Source of the DNA: an uncultured Prevotellaceae bacterium
GTDB lineage: Bacteria; Bacteroidota; Bacteroidia; Bacteroidales; Bacteroidaceae
Assembly: GCA_900319225.1 (NCBI GenBank)
Contig: ONNV01000003.1
Coordinates: forward strand, 124,001 to 188,000
Direction: 5' to 3'
Length of the DNA: 64,000 nucleotides
This document shows, in pieces, positions 50,849-59,680 of the stretch. Numbering within the stretch: position 1 is the stretch's first letter; every line of letters begins with the position of its first letter. The notes under the pieces were generated by a model, which had not been told where the DNA came from, made no database searches, and was given only the letters and a program-made list of their open reading frames with translations. The position numbers and the translations under genes were made by a program.

Positions 50849-51914
50849 TGAATACAAAGGACTGGCCGTGAACAGCGGTGTAGTCAGCCCCGGCTCCATA
50901 AACCCTTACCTTAAGAGAAAAAGCCGCCCCACACTCTCCGTGCAGGATTATGTGGACGGTATCATAAAAGGTAATGTAACGGTGCTCAGTCAGGCCGTGA
51001 CTCTGGTTGAGAGCCTCAAGCCTGAGCATCAGGCCATAGCACAGGAAGTGATTGAGAAGTGCCTTCCCTACTCCGGCAATTCGGTCCGCATAGGCATAAG
51101 CGGTGTGCCCGGCGCCGGCAAGAGTACCAGCATCGATGCGTTCGGACTGCATGTGCTCAAGGATGGCGGCAAGCTGGCCGTACTGGCCATTGACCCCAGC
51201 TCAGAGCGCACCAAAGGCAGCATACTGGGTGACAAGACCCGTATGGAACGCCTGGCCGTTCACCCCAAGGCATTCATACGCCCCAGCCCGGCAGCAGGCT
51301 CACTGGGCGGCGTGGCCCGCAAGACCCGTGAGACCATTGTGCTGTGTGAGGCCGCCGGCTTTGACAAGATATTCGTTGAGACCGTAGGCGTTGGCCAGAG
51401 CGAGACCGCGGTCCACTCAATGGTAGATTTCTTCATGCTCATACAGCTGGCCGGAACCGGTGACGAGCTGCAGGGCATAAAACGCGGCATCATGGAGATG
51501 GCTGATGGCATAGTCATCAACAAGGCCGATGGAGACAACGCCCCCAAGGCCGAACTTGCCGCCAGCTCGTTCCGTAACGCGCTGCACCTCTTTCCGCCAT
51601 CGGAGAGCGGCTGGATACCGCAGGTAATCACCTACTCCGGATTCTACGAATATAAGATCAAGGAGGTGTGGGATATGGTTTGGGCCTATATTGATTTTGT
51701 AAAGAAGAACGGGTATTTCCAGTACAGGCGTAATGAGCAGGCCAAGTACTGGATGTATGAGAGCATCAATGAGGCCCTTAAGAACGGATTTTATAATAAT
51801 CCGGAGATTGCGGATAGGCTGGGTGAGTTTGAGAAGGCGGTTTTGTGTGGGGAGGTTAGCTCGTTTGGGGCGGCTCGGCAGCTGCTGGATATTTACCGTT
51901 CGGGAAGGGGGTGA
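50826..51914 (+). CDS. meaB: MeaB-type GTPase, methylmalonyl-CoA mutase chaperone
   Basis: G3E-family GTPase that loads and protects the B12 cofactor of methylmalonyl-CoA mutase. The P-loop is GVPGAGKSTSID, and Walker B-like DPSSERTKGSILGDKTRM and ETVGVGQSE are the MeaB/ArgK hallmarks; the NKADGD motif gives guanine specificity. The 362-residue length is normal. No mutase gene lies in the window, although meaB is often next to mutA and mutB, so the mutase must be elsewhere. The start overlaps the flippase-like gene by 23 nt, suggesting coupled translation. Confidence 0.93.
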   Translation: MEHPENSDEYKGLAVNSGVVSPGSINPYLKRKSRPTLSVQDYVDGIIKGNVTVLSQAVTLVESLKPEHQAIAQEVIEKCLPYSGNSVRIGISGVPGAGKSTSIDAFGLHVLKDGGKLAVLAIDPSSERTKGSILGDKTRMERLAVHPKAFIRPSPAAGSLGGVARKTRETIVLCEAAGFDKIFVETVGVGQSETAVHSMVDFFMLIQLAGTGDELQGIKRGIMEMADGIVINKADGDNAPKAELAASSFRNALHLFPPSESGWIPQVITYSGFYEYKIKEVWDMVWAYIDFVKKNGYFQYRRNEQAKYWMYESINEALKNGFYNNPEIADRLGEFEKAVLCGEVSSFGAARQLLDIYRSGRG

Positions 51915-51927
51915 TATTTCCATCCGG

Positions 51928-52276
51928 CGGATTGCTCGCGCCTTCGGCGCTCGGTAGTTTTTGACTTTTATGGCCCAAAGGGCCTAAAAAGTCGTTAGCT
52001 GGAGACCTATCTGCGTATTAGGAACAACCTTTTTTTAGTTTGGGGCGGCGACGCCCCAAACCCGCTACGCGGTATTCCATTTTATTCCATACCGCTCCGC
52101 TCTGCCGGCCTTCCAGGCCGGGTAAAACGAAATCCCGACAACGCTTTGCTGTCGGGATTCCGTTTTACTGGGTGCAGCTGGAAACCTTTTTATACCTTGA
52201 GGGGTGCAGCTGGAAACCTTTTTATACCTTGAAAAGGTGCAGTTGGAAACCGTGCTGGTGTGTGCAGCTGGAAACC
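51928..52276. repeat. Structured intergenic repeat element, copy B
   Basis: Same order of hairpins as copy A: GCGCCTTCGGCGC; GACTTTT...AAAAGTC with GGCCC/GGGCC; a GCTGGAGACCTATCTGCG unit; the identical GTTTGGGGC / GCCCCAAAC hairpin; GCGGTAT / ATACCGC (copy A has GCGGGAC / GTCCCGC); an identical CCGGCC / GGCCGG hairpin; and GTAAAACGA...AATCCCGACA / TGTCGGGATT...CGTTTTAC. It ends with four GCAGCTGGAAACC-type units (52174, 52206, 52239 with one change, 52264). It lies between the convergent meaB and tRNA-Gln genes and contains no plausible gene. Confidence 0.85.
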
Positions 52277-52320
52277 TATCTGCGAATTAGGGACACGCAC
52301 GGGGAAACGTATTTATGTTT

Positions 52321-52367
52321 AATGCCGTAGGCATTGGATAGGGGTAGCCAGCCATTTCAATGGCTGG
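52321..52367 (+). repeat. Two-hairpin cassette, copy 1
   Basis: AATGCC-gta-GGCATT is followed by a short linker and GGGTAGCCAGCCATTTCAAT then GGCTGG, the second hairpin being a 20-bp near-perfect palindrome. The same 26 bases recur on the minus strand at 55968-55993. Confidence 0.7.
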
Positions 52368-52392
52368 GAGATTGTATTTTTAAAGGAATCCT

Positions 52393-52420
52393 CCTGCCTT
52401 TCCTGGTTCGAGTCCGGGTA
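52393..52420 (+). repeat. Inverted partial copy of the tRNA-Gln 3' half
   Basis: Twenty-eight bases on the plus strand are identical to the tRNA-Gln sequence from the anticodon-stem 3' side through the T-arm (minus strand 52475-52502). The match weakens in the acceptor part. It has no 5' half and cannot be a working tRNA. Confidence 0.85.
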
Positions 52421-52429
52421 AGCTAGGCA

Positions 52430-52463
52430 TAAAAAGAAAGAGAGGCGCGTTAACGTCTCTCTT
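52430..52463 (-). terminator. tRNA-Gln terminator
   Basis: On the minus strand AGAGAGACG pairs with CGCCTCTCT (one G-T pair) around a 6-nt loop, then CTTTCTTTTT. It sits between the tRNA gene and its inverted copy, close to the centre of symmetry. Confidence 0.8.
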
Positions 52464-52465
52464 AG

Positions 52466-52539
52466 TGGCTGGGCTACCCGGACTCGAACCAGGAAAGGCA
52501 GGACCAGAATCTGCAGTGTTACCATTACACCATAGCCCA
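52466..52539 (-). tRNA. tRNA-Gln (anticodon CTG), CCA encoded
   Basis: From 52539 on the minus strand: acceptor TGGGCTA / TAGCCCA, discriminator G and an encoded CCA. The D-arm is GTGT-AATGGTA-ACAC; the anticodon arm is GCAGA-TTCTGGT-CCTGC with CTG at 34-36; the T-arm is CCTGG-TTCGAGT-CCGGG. The closing pair of the anticodon stem (31-39) is A-C, a mismatch. The U1-A72-type acceptor is typical of tRNA-Gln. Promoter at 52561-52590. Confidence 0.93.
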
Positions 52540-52560
52540 GTACATTGCTCAAAAGCGGTG

Positions 52561-52590
52561 CAAAGATACAGCTTTTTTGTGTAACGCAAA
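52561..52590 (-). promoter_or_regulatory. tRNA-Gln promoter
   Basis: On the minus strand TTTG (52587-52590), 18 nt spacer, TATCTTTG (52561-52568), then GCACCGCTTT, exactly as at the tRNA-Val promoter. Confidence 0.7.
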
Positions 52591-52669
52591 CATTTTGGCA
52601 TATTTTTTGTGCTAACAGATGCAGAAAATAATCGTCATCAAAATCGCAAATGATTCTGACGGAAATTAT

Positions 52670-52677
52670 TATTTTTG
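52670..52677 (+). promoter_or_regulatory. Probable rsfS promoter (-7 box)
   Basis: TATTTTTG matches TAnnTTTG, 37 nt before the rsfS ATG. The -33 element is not clear. Confidence 0.5.
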
Positions 52678-52714
52678 CAGAATAGTGTCATAAAACAAAA
52701 CCATAACAGGATAA

Positions 52715-53083
52715 ATGGCAAAAAAGAAAAAGAGAGAAAGCATTATAGAGAGTATTATTGAAGGTATTCAGGAACGTAAGGGAGAGGGTATCACAGTCGT
52801 TGACCTGACAGGCATTGAAGATACCGTTTGCCGCTATTTTGTAATATGCCAGGGAGGAACACCTAACCAGACATTGGCCATTGAGGACTCAATCCGCGAG
52901 ACCGTACGCGTAAAGGAGGGCCGCAAGCCCGATTTTGTAGAGGGAACGCGTTACGCCCACTGGATTGCAATGGATTACGGCGATGTCATGGTACATATAT
53001 TCATCCCTGAGCTGCGCCAGTTCTATGACCTGGAACATCTCTGGGCCGATGCCGTCCTTGAGGATATCCCCAACGTGGACTGA
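52715..53083 (+). CDS. rsfS: Ribosomal silencing factor RsfS
   Basis: Binds L14 on the 50S subunit and blocks subunit joining in starved cells. The 122-residue protein has the family pattern: VVDLTGIEDTVCRYFVICQGG, then ARYAHWIAMDYGDVMVHIF-type sequence (here GTRYAHWIAMDYGDVMVHIF) and ELRQFYDLEHLWADA. The N-terminus is basic (MAKKKKRES). It begins the rsfS-ftsH-cdsA unit; ftsH follows after 35 nt. Confidence 0.95.
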   Translation: MAKKKKRESIIESIIEGIQERKGEGITVVDLTGIEDTVCRYFVICQGGTPNQTLAIEDSIRETVRVKEGRKPDFVEGTRYAHWIAMDYGDVMVHIFIPELRQFYDLEHLWADAVLEDIPNVD

Positions 53084-53118
53084 CACCTTGACATAACAAA
53101 ACTGACACCGACAAACCT

Positions 53119-55086
53119 ATGGCAAATAACAAAGACAACAAACCCAAGAACGGATTAAAGATCCAATCCATTCTATACATTCTCCTGTTCATAGGGTTCG
53201 GATACATCCTGCTCAAGGATGACGGATCCGAGCTGACCGGAGAGGCCACATACACCGAGTTCAAGGAGTACATGGAGAAAGGTTACGTAAGCAACCTGGT
53301 GGTATACTCCAACATGGGCGCCATGGATATGTACATAAAGCCCGATTCGGCCAGGTACGTATTCGGAGACCGCGCCGTGGCCCAGCCCATGGTAAAGCCC
53401 ATGCTCAACGTGGGAGTAGGTTCACTTGACAACCTGCAGGAGTTCATAGACTCACTTGAGCAGACCGGCCAGTTTACCGGTGAGGTTGAGTACCGCAAAC
53501 GCTCACACACATTTACCGATATACTGGTAAGCGTATTCCCCTTTGTGCTCATCATAGCATTCTGGATTATCCTGAGCAGGCGCATGGGCGGTGGAGCCGG
53601 CGGCGGTGGCGGCGTATTCAGCGTGGGCAAGTCAAAAGCCAAAGTCTATGAGAAGGGACAGGCTGACCGCGTGACATTCAAGGATGTAGCCGGACAGGCC
53701 GAGGCCAAGACTGAGGTTGAGGAGATTGTAGAGTTCCTCAAGAACCCCAAGAAATATACTGACCTGGGCGGAAAGATACCCAAGGGAGCCCTGCTTGTAG
53801 GTCCTCCGGGAACCGGTAAGACCCTGCTTGCCAAGGCCGTAGCCGGTGAGGCCGATGTACCCTTCTTCTCACTGTCAGGTTCTGACTTTGTTGAGATGTT
53901 TGTAGGTGTGGGCGCATCACGCGTACGTGACCTGTTCCGTCAGGCCAAGGAAAAAGCCCCCTGCATCATATTCATAGATGAGATTGACGCCGTGGGCCGT
54001 GCCCGTGGCAAGAATCCCGCAATGGGCGGCAATGACGAGCGTGAGAATACCCTGAACCAGCTGCTCACTGAGATGGACGGATTCGGCACCAACAGCGGTG
54101 TCATAATCCTGGCCGCCACCAACCGTGTGGATATCCTGGACAAGGCCCTGCTGCGTGCAGGACGTTTTGACCGCCAGATACATCTGGACCTGCCCGACCT
54201 GAACGAGCGCAAGGCCGTATTCGGAGTTCATCTGCGCAACATCAAACTGAGCAAGAACGTCGATGTGGACCTGCTGGCCCGCCAGACACCCGGATTCTCA
54301 GGTGCCGATATAGCCAACGTATGTAATGAGGCAGCCCTGATTGCGGCACGTCATAACAAGAAAGCCGTAGATAAGGATGACTTCCTGGCAGCCGTTGACC
54401 GTATAGTAGGCGGACTGGAGAAAAAGACCAAGGTACTTACCGCCGATGAGAAACGTACCATAGCCCTACATGAGGCCGGTCACGCCACCCTCTCATGGTT
54501 CCTGGAGTATGCCAACCCGCTCATCAAGGTTACCATCGTTCCGCGTGGCCGTGCACTGGGAGCTGCCTGGTATCTGCCCGAGGAGCGTCAGATAACCACC
54601 AAGGAGCAGATGCTTGACGAGATGTGCGCCACACTGGGCGGACGTGCCGCCGAGGAGCTCTTTACCGGCCACATATCAACCGGCGCCATGAATGACCTGG
54701 AGCGTGTAACCAAGCAGGCCTACGGAATGATTGCCTACGCCGGCATGAGCGACAAGCTGGCCAATCTGTGCTACTACAGCAGCACTGATGAGTATGCATT
54801 CCAGAAACCCTACTCAGACAAGACAGCCGAGACTATTGACAGTGAGGTCAAGGCTCTTATAGCCCAGCAGTATGAGCGCGGCAAGAAGCTGCTGCTGGAG
54901 CATGAGGAGGGACACCATCAGCTGGCACAGCTGCTCATAGAGCGTGAGGTTATCATGGCCGAGGATGTGGAGCGCATATTCGGCAAACGTCCTTGGGCGT
55001 CACGCAGTGAGGAGATCCTTGAGGAGGATAAACCGGCTGCTGAGAGCACCCCGGTAACTGAGAATCATGATCATGTTGAACCCTAA
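53119..55086 (+). CDS. ftsH: ATP-dependent zinc metalloprotease FtsH
   Basis: Membrane-anchored AAA+ protease for membrane and short-lived proteins. TM1 is near residues 16-33 and TM2 near 133-153, with a periplasmic domain between. A glycine-rich linker ([11 protein letters not shown]) precedes the ATPase: Walker A GPPGTGKT, Walker [12 protein letters not shown] and [13 protein letters not shown]. The zinc site is HEAGH, with the downstream Asp in the [16 protein letters not shown] region. Length 655 residues, C-terminus acidic. The window also encodes ClpXP, so two major ATP-dependent proteases are covered here. Confidence 0.97.
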   Translation: MANNKDNKPKNGLKIQSILYILLFIGFGYILLKDDGSELTGEATYTEFKEYMEKGYVSNLVVYSNMGAMDMYIKPDSARYVFGDRAVAQPMVKPMLNVGVGSLDNLQEFIDSLEQTGQFTGEVEYRKRSHTFTDILVSVFPFVLIIAFWIILSRRMGGGAGGGGGVFSVGKSKAKVYEKGQADRVTFKDVAGQAEAKTEVEEIVEFLKNPKKYTDLGGKIPKGALLVGPPGTGKTLLAKAVAGEADVPFFSLSGSDFVEMFVGVGASRVRDLFRQAKEKAPCIIFIDEIDAVGRARGKNPAMGGNDERENTLNQLLTEMDGFGTNSGVIILAATNRVDILDKALLRAGRFDRQIHLDLPDLNERKAVFGVHLRNIKLSKNVDVDLLARQTPGFSGADIANVCNEAALIAARHNKKAVDKDDFLAAVDRIVGGLEKKTKVLTADEKRTIALHEAGHATLSWFLEYANPLIKVTIVPRGRALGAAWYLPEERQITTKEQMLDEMCATLGGRAAEELFTGHISTGAMNDLERVTKQAYGMIAYAGMSDKLANLCYYSSTDEYAFQKPYSDKTAETIDSEVKALIAQQYERGKKLLLEHEEGHHQLAQLLIEREVIMAEDVERIFGKRPWASRSEEILEEDKPAAESTPVTENHDHVEP

Positions 55087-55098
55087 TAACTGACCGTA

Positions 55099-55944
55099 AT
55101 GCAATTTCTTAAAAGGACTGTAACCGCAATTGTATTTGCATCCATAATGCTGTTCTGCATTCTTAAGGGTGCACCATGGTTTGTGGCGCTGTTTGCCCTC
55201 ATAACCATACTTACAACCATTGAGTACACCGGTCTGGCCAACAAGCATATGCAGGCTAACACCAGTCGTCTCTGGGCTACCGTTGCCGCATTCACCTTCT
55301 ATGCAGCCATAGTAGGACTGTCAGTGATGCAAGGCAGCGCCGTTCTGTTCCTGCCGTTCATATTCACTCTGATTGTGATTATGATACGTGAGCTCTACTT
55401 CCGCAAGCCAAGCCCCATAACTGACTGGGTACACACCCTGTTCCCCGTCATTTACGTTGCCCTGCCATTTGCGCTCACATCATTGCTCGCTTTCGATTCA
55501 CAAGGCCCAGACACAGGCTACAGCCCCGTAATCCCCATCACGCTGTTTGTATTCCTGTGGTGCAATGACGTAGGCGCCTACTGCACCGGATGCACCATAG
55601 GCAAGCACAAACTGTTTGAGAGGATATCACCCAAGAAGACATGGGAGGGCTCCATTGGAGGTGCCGTATTCACCATGATTGCGGCTTTCCTGCTCCACAC
55701 CTTCCTGCCTGACTGGTACAGTTTCATGCCCGTATGGGTATGGATAGGCATGGCACTCGTAGTGGTAGTGTTCGGCACATGGGGTGACCTTATCGAGTCA
55801 CTCATGAAACGTGAGATGGGAATAAAGGATTCAGGCAAGATCCTGCCCGGACACGGAGGCATGCTGGACCGTTTTGACAGCGCCCTGCTGGCAATCCCGG
55901 CTACAGTGGTTTATCTAAGCTTGGTTGGGTTTTACGCTGTTTAA
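55099..55944 (+). CDS. cdsA: Phosphatidate cytidylyltransferase (CDP-diglyceride synthase)
   Basis: Makes CDP-diacylglycerol, the precursor of phospholipids. A 281-residue membrane protein with about 8 hydrophobic segments. The C-terminal family signature is clear: ISPKKTWEGSIGG, then GDLIESLMKREMGIKDSGKILPGHGGMLDRFDS, holding the catalytic acidic residues. It lies 12 nt after ftsH, probably in the same transcript. Confidence 0.96.
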   Translation: MQFLKRTVTAIVFASIMLFCILKGAPWFVALFALITILTTIEYTGLANKHMQANTSRLWATVAAFTFYAAIVGLSVMQGSAVLFLPFIFTLIVIMIRELYFRKPSPITDWVHTLFPVIYVALPFALTSLLAFDSQGPDTGYSPVIPITLFVFLWCNDVGAYCTGCTIGKHKLFERISPKKTWEGSIGGAVFTMIAAFLLHTFLPDWYSFMPVWVWIGMALVVVVFGTWGDLIESLMKREMGIKDSGKILPGHGGMLDRFDSALLAIPATVVYLSLVGFYAV

Positions 55945-55961
55945 TAACAGAATCATGTATT

Positions 55962-56015
55962 AAAAAACCAGCCATTGAAATGGCTGGCTACCCGTATCAT
56001 ACCCCTACAGGGTAT
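55962..56015 (-). terminator. lpxB terminator made of a two-hairpin cassette (copy 2)
   Basis: On the minus strand, right after lpxB, come ATACCC...GGGTAT (55999-56015) and then CCAGCCATTTCAATGGCTGG (55968-55987), followed by six T. The GGGTAGCCAGCC...GGCTGG part is identical to the cassette at 52341-52367. Confidence 0.75.
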
Positions 56016-56022
56016 AGAGGTA

Positions 56023-57144
56023 TTATTTCTTTTTCAGGAGGTTTACAATTTCTTTAGCAGCTCGGTCCGGCGCACCCGCGGGGCCGAGTATGTTTTTCAT
56101 CTGGGTGTAACCCTCCAGCTGCATACGGCGTTCGATGGTATTTGAGAGCAGCGGATTGAGATACTGCTTTACATTTTCCACGTTCATATCATCACCAAGC
56201 AGCTCCGGAACCACCTCCGAGAATGAGATAAGGTTAACCAGTGACACGTACTTGACCTTGATGAAGAACCGGCGGAAAAGATCGGCCAACAAACCTCCCG
56301 GTACCTTATAGCATACAACCTGCGGGACACCCATCAGGGCTGTCTCAAGGGTTGCCGTGCCCGATGTAACCAGAGCGGCATAGGCTGACTCCAGTACGCC
56401 GTAAGTATTTCCGTAGACCTTCTCTATCTCCTGATTCCCGATAAATGAGTCATAGAAATCAGGTTCTATTCCGGGCGCACAGGCCAGCACCGGACGTATG
56501 CAGTCAATATCCTTGATGGACTCAAGCATGACAGGCAGGTTACGGGTTATCTCCTGACGGCGGCTTCCGGCCAGCAGGGCTATCACGCGGCGGCCGTCAT
56601 CCTCAAACGGCGGCTTGCGGTTCTTATCGGCCTTGAATGCGGTTATCTCATCTACGGTGGGGTTACCCACATAGTTGATTGCGTAATTGTGACGGCGGAA
56701 CCAGTCAACCTCAAACGGCAGGATTGAGAACATGGCATCCACATGATTGCGTATGCTCCTTATCCTCCAGCTCTTCCAGGCCCATATCTTGGGTGATATG
56801 TAGTAATAGACCGGAATACCCAGATGACGGTGTACCTTCTTGGCTATGGATAGATTGAAACCGGGATAATCAACCAGGATCACTGCATCCGGTTTCCATT
56901 TCTTTATGTCCTTGAAACAGAGTTTTGCGCCTCCCAGAATAGTGCCCAGATGAGTTATGACGGGAACAAAACCCATAAAAGCCAAATCACGGTAGTGTTT
57001 GACCAGGGTTCCTCCGGCCTGCTGCATAAGGTCACCCCCAAAGCAACGGAACTGAGCGGATGAATCCGTTCGGGCTATTGATTTCATCAGGTTTGAGGCG
57101 TGCAGATCACCTGATGCCTCACCTGCTACAAGGTAGTACTTCAT
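56023..57144 (-). CDS. lpxB: Lipid-A-disaccharide synthase
   Basis: Joins UDP-diacyl-glucosamine and lipid X to form the lipid A disaccharide backbone. The 373-residue GT19 glycosyltransferase opens with YYLVAGEASGDLHASNLMKS, the LpxB N-terminal signature. It also has LVDYPGFNLSIAKKVH, YYISPKIWAWK and the nucleotide-binding LLAGSRRQEI. LPS export genes (lptB, OstA-like) elsewhere in the window depend on its product. It is divergent from parA. Confidence 0.97.
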   Translation of the reverse strand: MKYYLVAGEASGDLHASNLMKSIARTDSSAQFRCFGGDLMQQAGGTLVKHYRDLAFMGFVPVITHLGTILGGAKLCFKDIKKWKPDAVILVDYPGFNLSIAKKVHRHLGIPVYYYISPKIWAWKSWRIRSIRNHVDAMFSILPFEVDWFRRHNYAINYVGNPTVDEITAFKADKNRKPPFEDDGRRVIALLAGSRRQEITRNLPVMLESIKDIDCIRPVLACAPGIEPDFYDSFIGNQEIEKVYGNTYGVLESAYAALVTSGTATLETALMGVPQVVCYKVPGGLLADLFRRFFIKVKYVSLVNLISFSEVVPELLGDDMNVENVKQYLNPLLSNTIERRMQLEGYTQMKNILGPAGAPDRAAKEIVNLLKKK

Positions 57145-57230
57145 GCGCGATGTTTTGGGATGTCAAAATTACAATATTTTTCCAATATCCCGATTTTTTG
57201 CAGTAACTTCACACCCTAAAATGTAAACGT

Positions 57231-57998
57231 ATGGGAAAAATCATTGCTTTAGCCAATCAGAAAGGAGGCGTAGGTAAGACCACAACCACTATCAATCTGG
57301 CCGCATCACTCGCCACGCTGGAGAAAAAGGTTCTTGTTGTTGACGCAGACCCCCAGGCAAACGCCTCATCGGGACTGGGTATCGACATCCAGACCCTGAA
57401 GTGTACCGTTTACGAATGTCTGGTTAACGGTAATGATCCTCATGATGCAATCATCAAGGCTTGTATTGACGGACTGTATGTGCTGCCGTCACATATAGAC
57501 CTGGTCGGTGCCGAGCTTGAGCTTATGAACATGGAGGGCCGTGAGACTGTCATGAAGAAGATGCTTGACGCTATCAAGAATGAGTATGACTACATCCTGA
57601 TAGACTGCTCTCCGTCACTGGGACTCATCACCGTGAACTCCCTTACCGCAGCGGACTCCATCATCATCCCCGTACAGTGTGAGTATTTTGCACTTGAGGG
57701 CATAAGCAAGCTGCTCAATACCATACGTATCATCAAGACCAAGCTCAATCCGTCACTGGATATAGAGGGATTCCTGCTCACCATGTATGACTCACGTCTG
57801 CGTCTGAGCAACCAGATCTATGATGAGATCAAGAAACACTTCCAGGAGCTGGTATTTGAGACAATTATTGCACGTAACGTAAAACTGAGCGAGGCACCCA
57901 GTTACGGACTGCCGGCCATCCTTTATGATGCCGAGTCAAAAGGATCCAAGAACTATCTGGCATTGGCTCAGGAGATACTCAAAAAAAATCAGAAATAA
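57231..57998 (+). CDS. parA: Chromosome-partitioning ATPase ParA (Soj)
   Basis: DNA-binding ATPase that moves ParB-parS complexes. The deviant Walker A is [14 protein letters not shown], preceded by IALANQ; Walker A' is [11 protein letters not shown] and the later [11 protein letters not shown] is Walker B. The 255-residue length fits chromosomal Soj-type ParA without an N-terminal regulatory domain. It is adjacent to parB with no spacing. A weak -7-like TAACTTCA lies at 57204-57211. Confidence 0.95.
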   Translation: MGKIIALANQKGGVGKTTTTINLAASLATLEKKVLVVDADPQANASSGLGIDIQTLKCTVYECLVNGNDPHDAIIKACIDGLYVLPSHIDLVGAELELMNMEGRETVMKKMLDAIKNEYDYILIDCSPSLGLITVNSLTAADSIIIPVQCEYFALEGISKLLNTIRIIKTKLNPSLDIEGFLLTMYDSRLRLSNQIYDEIKKHFQELVFETIIARNVKLSEAPSYGLPAILYDAESKGSKNYLALAQEILKKNQK

Positions 57999-58865
57999 AT
58001 GACACCTCCCAAGAAATCGGCACTGGGTCGCGGCCTGGATGCCTTGATATCAACAGATCTTGTTAAGACACAGGGATCATCATCCATCAATGAGATCCCC
58101 GTAGACCAGATACATGCCAATCCTGACCAGCCGCGCCGCGATTTTGATCCGGACAGCCTCCAGGAACTGTCAGACTCCATACGCCAGATAGGCATCATAC
58201 AGCCCATCACCCTGCGTAAGATCAAGGAGGGTGACTACCAGATCATAGCCGGTGAGCGCCGATTCCGTGCCACAGTCATGGCCGGACTCAAGACCATACC
58301 TGCCTATATCCGTACTGCCGATGACGAGAACGTCATGGCGATGGCTCTTATAGAGAATATCCAGCGTGAGGACCTGAACTCAATGGAAGTTGCACTGGCC
58401 TGCCAGAACCTGCTGGAGGTCTATGACATGACACAGGAGCAGCTCTCATCCCGCATAGGTAAGAAACGCGCCACCATAGCCAACTACATACGTCTGCTCA
58501 AGCTCCCTGCCGAGATTCAGGTGGCACTCAAGAACAAGCAGATTGACATGGGTCACGCCCGCGCCCTGCTGGCAATTGATGACCCCATGAAACAGTTGCA
58601 GCTGTTCCATGAGCTTACCAAGTACGGCTATTCAGTACGTATGGTCGAGGATAAGGCCCGCCAGATGAATGACGCCAAGCCCACAACCCGTAAGAAGGCA
58701 GCCGATGACTCCCTGGCACCTCTGGCCGGACAGCTCTCCAAGTTCCTGGGTGCCCCCGTCAAGCTCAAGACATCGGCCAGCGGAAAGGGCAGCATCAGCA
58801 TATCATTCAAGAATGAGGATGACCTGGCCCGTATAATGCAAATGTTTGACAAACTCAAGAAATGA
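57999..58865 (+). CDS. parB: Chromosome-partitioning protein ParB (Spo0J)
   Basis: CTP-dependent DNA clamp that loads at parS. The N-terminal domain has the CTPase motif GERRFRATVMAGL and IQREDLNSMEVALA. The central helix-turn-helix is LSSRIGKKRATIANYIRLLKLP. The C-terminal dimerisation part includes SGKGSISISFKNEDDLARIM. Length 288. Its ATG follows the parA stop directly. I saw no canonical parS site in the window, though the parA-parB region is usually near one. Confidence 0.95.
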   Translation: MTPPKKSALGRGLDALISTDLVKTQGSSSINEIPVDQIHANPDQPRRDFDPDSLQELSDSIRQIGIIQPITLRKIKEGDYQIIAGERRFRATVMAGLKTIPAYIRTADDENVMAMALIENIQREDLNSMEVALACQNLLEVYDMTQEQLSSRIGKKRATIANYIRLLKLPAEIQVALKNKQIDMGHARALLAIDDPMKQLQLFHELTKYGYSVRMVEDKARQMNDAKPTTRKKAADDSLAPLAGQLSKFLGAPVKLKTSASGKGSISISFKNEDDLARIMQMFDKLKK

Positions 58866-59680
58866 CCATCAGCTCCGGATCCATAAGAAGGTTTCTTTTA
58901 GCCGCCATGGCTGTAATGACCGCGCTTACGGCCAGGTCACAGTCAGCCGACAGCATAGAATACCGTCAAGATGAAAGGAGCGCCCGCATAGACAGCATCT
59001 ACAGTTCTCTCAATGACTCCGCCACATGGCGTGAGGAGCTGGAGTTTGTAAGGAATCTTCAGTTTGATGAACTCAGTGACTCAGACCTGGTGCAGACCGC
59101 ACAGACTGACGCCCCCCGTAAGCGCAAACGCCCCACTTGGAAGGAGCAGGAGCGTCAGGCCATAGCTGAGATGGAGCGTGACAAGACCCTCTGGGAGCCC
59201 GAGCCCCGTGTTGCAGTCTGGATGTCACTGCTTGTACCGGGTGGCGGACAGATATACAACCGCAAATTCTGGAAACTGCCTATAGTCTACGGAGGTTACG
59301 TAGGCTGTATCTATGCCCTGACATGGAACCAGTCCACATATACTGACTACCAGAACGCATATGTGGATATCATGGATGACGATCCCAATACCAAGAGTTA
59401 TGAGGACTTCCTGCCTCCCCGTTATGAGATAGATACGGATATGGAGAACTGGCTCAAGGATGTCTTCAAGCAGAGAAAGAACAAGTACCGCCGCTACCGC
59501 GACCTTAGTATTTTCGCGTTTGCCGGCATGTATATAGTGGCTGCCATTGACGCTTATGTGGATGCGGAGCTGTCACATTTTGACATATCCCGCGACCTGA
59601 GCCTCAGGGTTCAGCCCAATATTTTGTTGGACCACAGGGGAGCTCCTTCAGCAGGATTCTCCTTAGCACTGAATTTTTAA
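58862..59680 (+). CDS. DUF5683 envelope protein
   Basis: A 272-residue protein with a probable signal peptide (LLAAMAVMTALTARSQ). After a charged linker comes the recognisable DUF5683 pattern PRVAVWMSLLVPGGGQIYNRKFWKLPIVYGGYVGCIYALTW, where a Gly-rich turn and aromatic segments suggest membrane association. Its function is unknown. It overlaps parB by 4 nt and is followed directly by the transglycosylase gene, an arrangement seen in other Bacteroidales. Confidence 0.8.
   Translation: MTISSGSIRRFLLAAMAVMTALTARSQSADSIEYRQDERSARIDSIYSSLNDSATWREELEFVRNLQFDELSDSDLVQTAQTDAPRKRKRPTWKEQERQAIAEMERDKTLWEPEPRVAVWMSLLVPGGGQIYNRKFWKLPIVYGGYVGCIYALTWNQSTYTDYQNAYVDIMDDDPNTKSYEDFLPPRYEIDTDMENWLKDVFKQRKNKYRRYRDLSIFAFAGMYIVAAIDAYVDAELSHFDISRDLSLRVQPNILLDHRGAPSAGFSLALNF

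Noticed and set aside
52174-52276. CRISPR-like array of GCAGCTGGAAACC repeats with 12-20 nt spacers
   Set aside because: Repeats are only 13 bp, spacers vary in length and two are near-identical to each other, and no cas gene is in the window. It is better explained as the end of the structured element.
52393-52539. Attachment sites (attL/attR) of an integrated element at tRNA-Gln
   Set aside because: Integration leaves direct repeats of the tRNA 3' end; here the copy is inverted, only about 55 bp away, and no integrase is present.
57145-57230. parS site near parA
   Set aside because: No 16-bp palindrome resembling the common parS consensus was found in this spacer or noticed elsewhere in the window.
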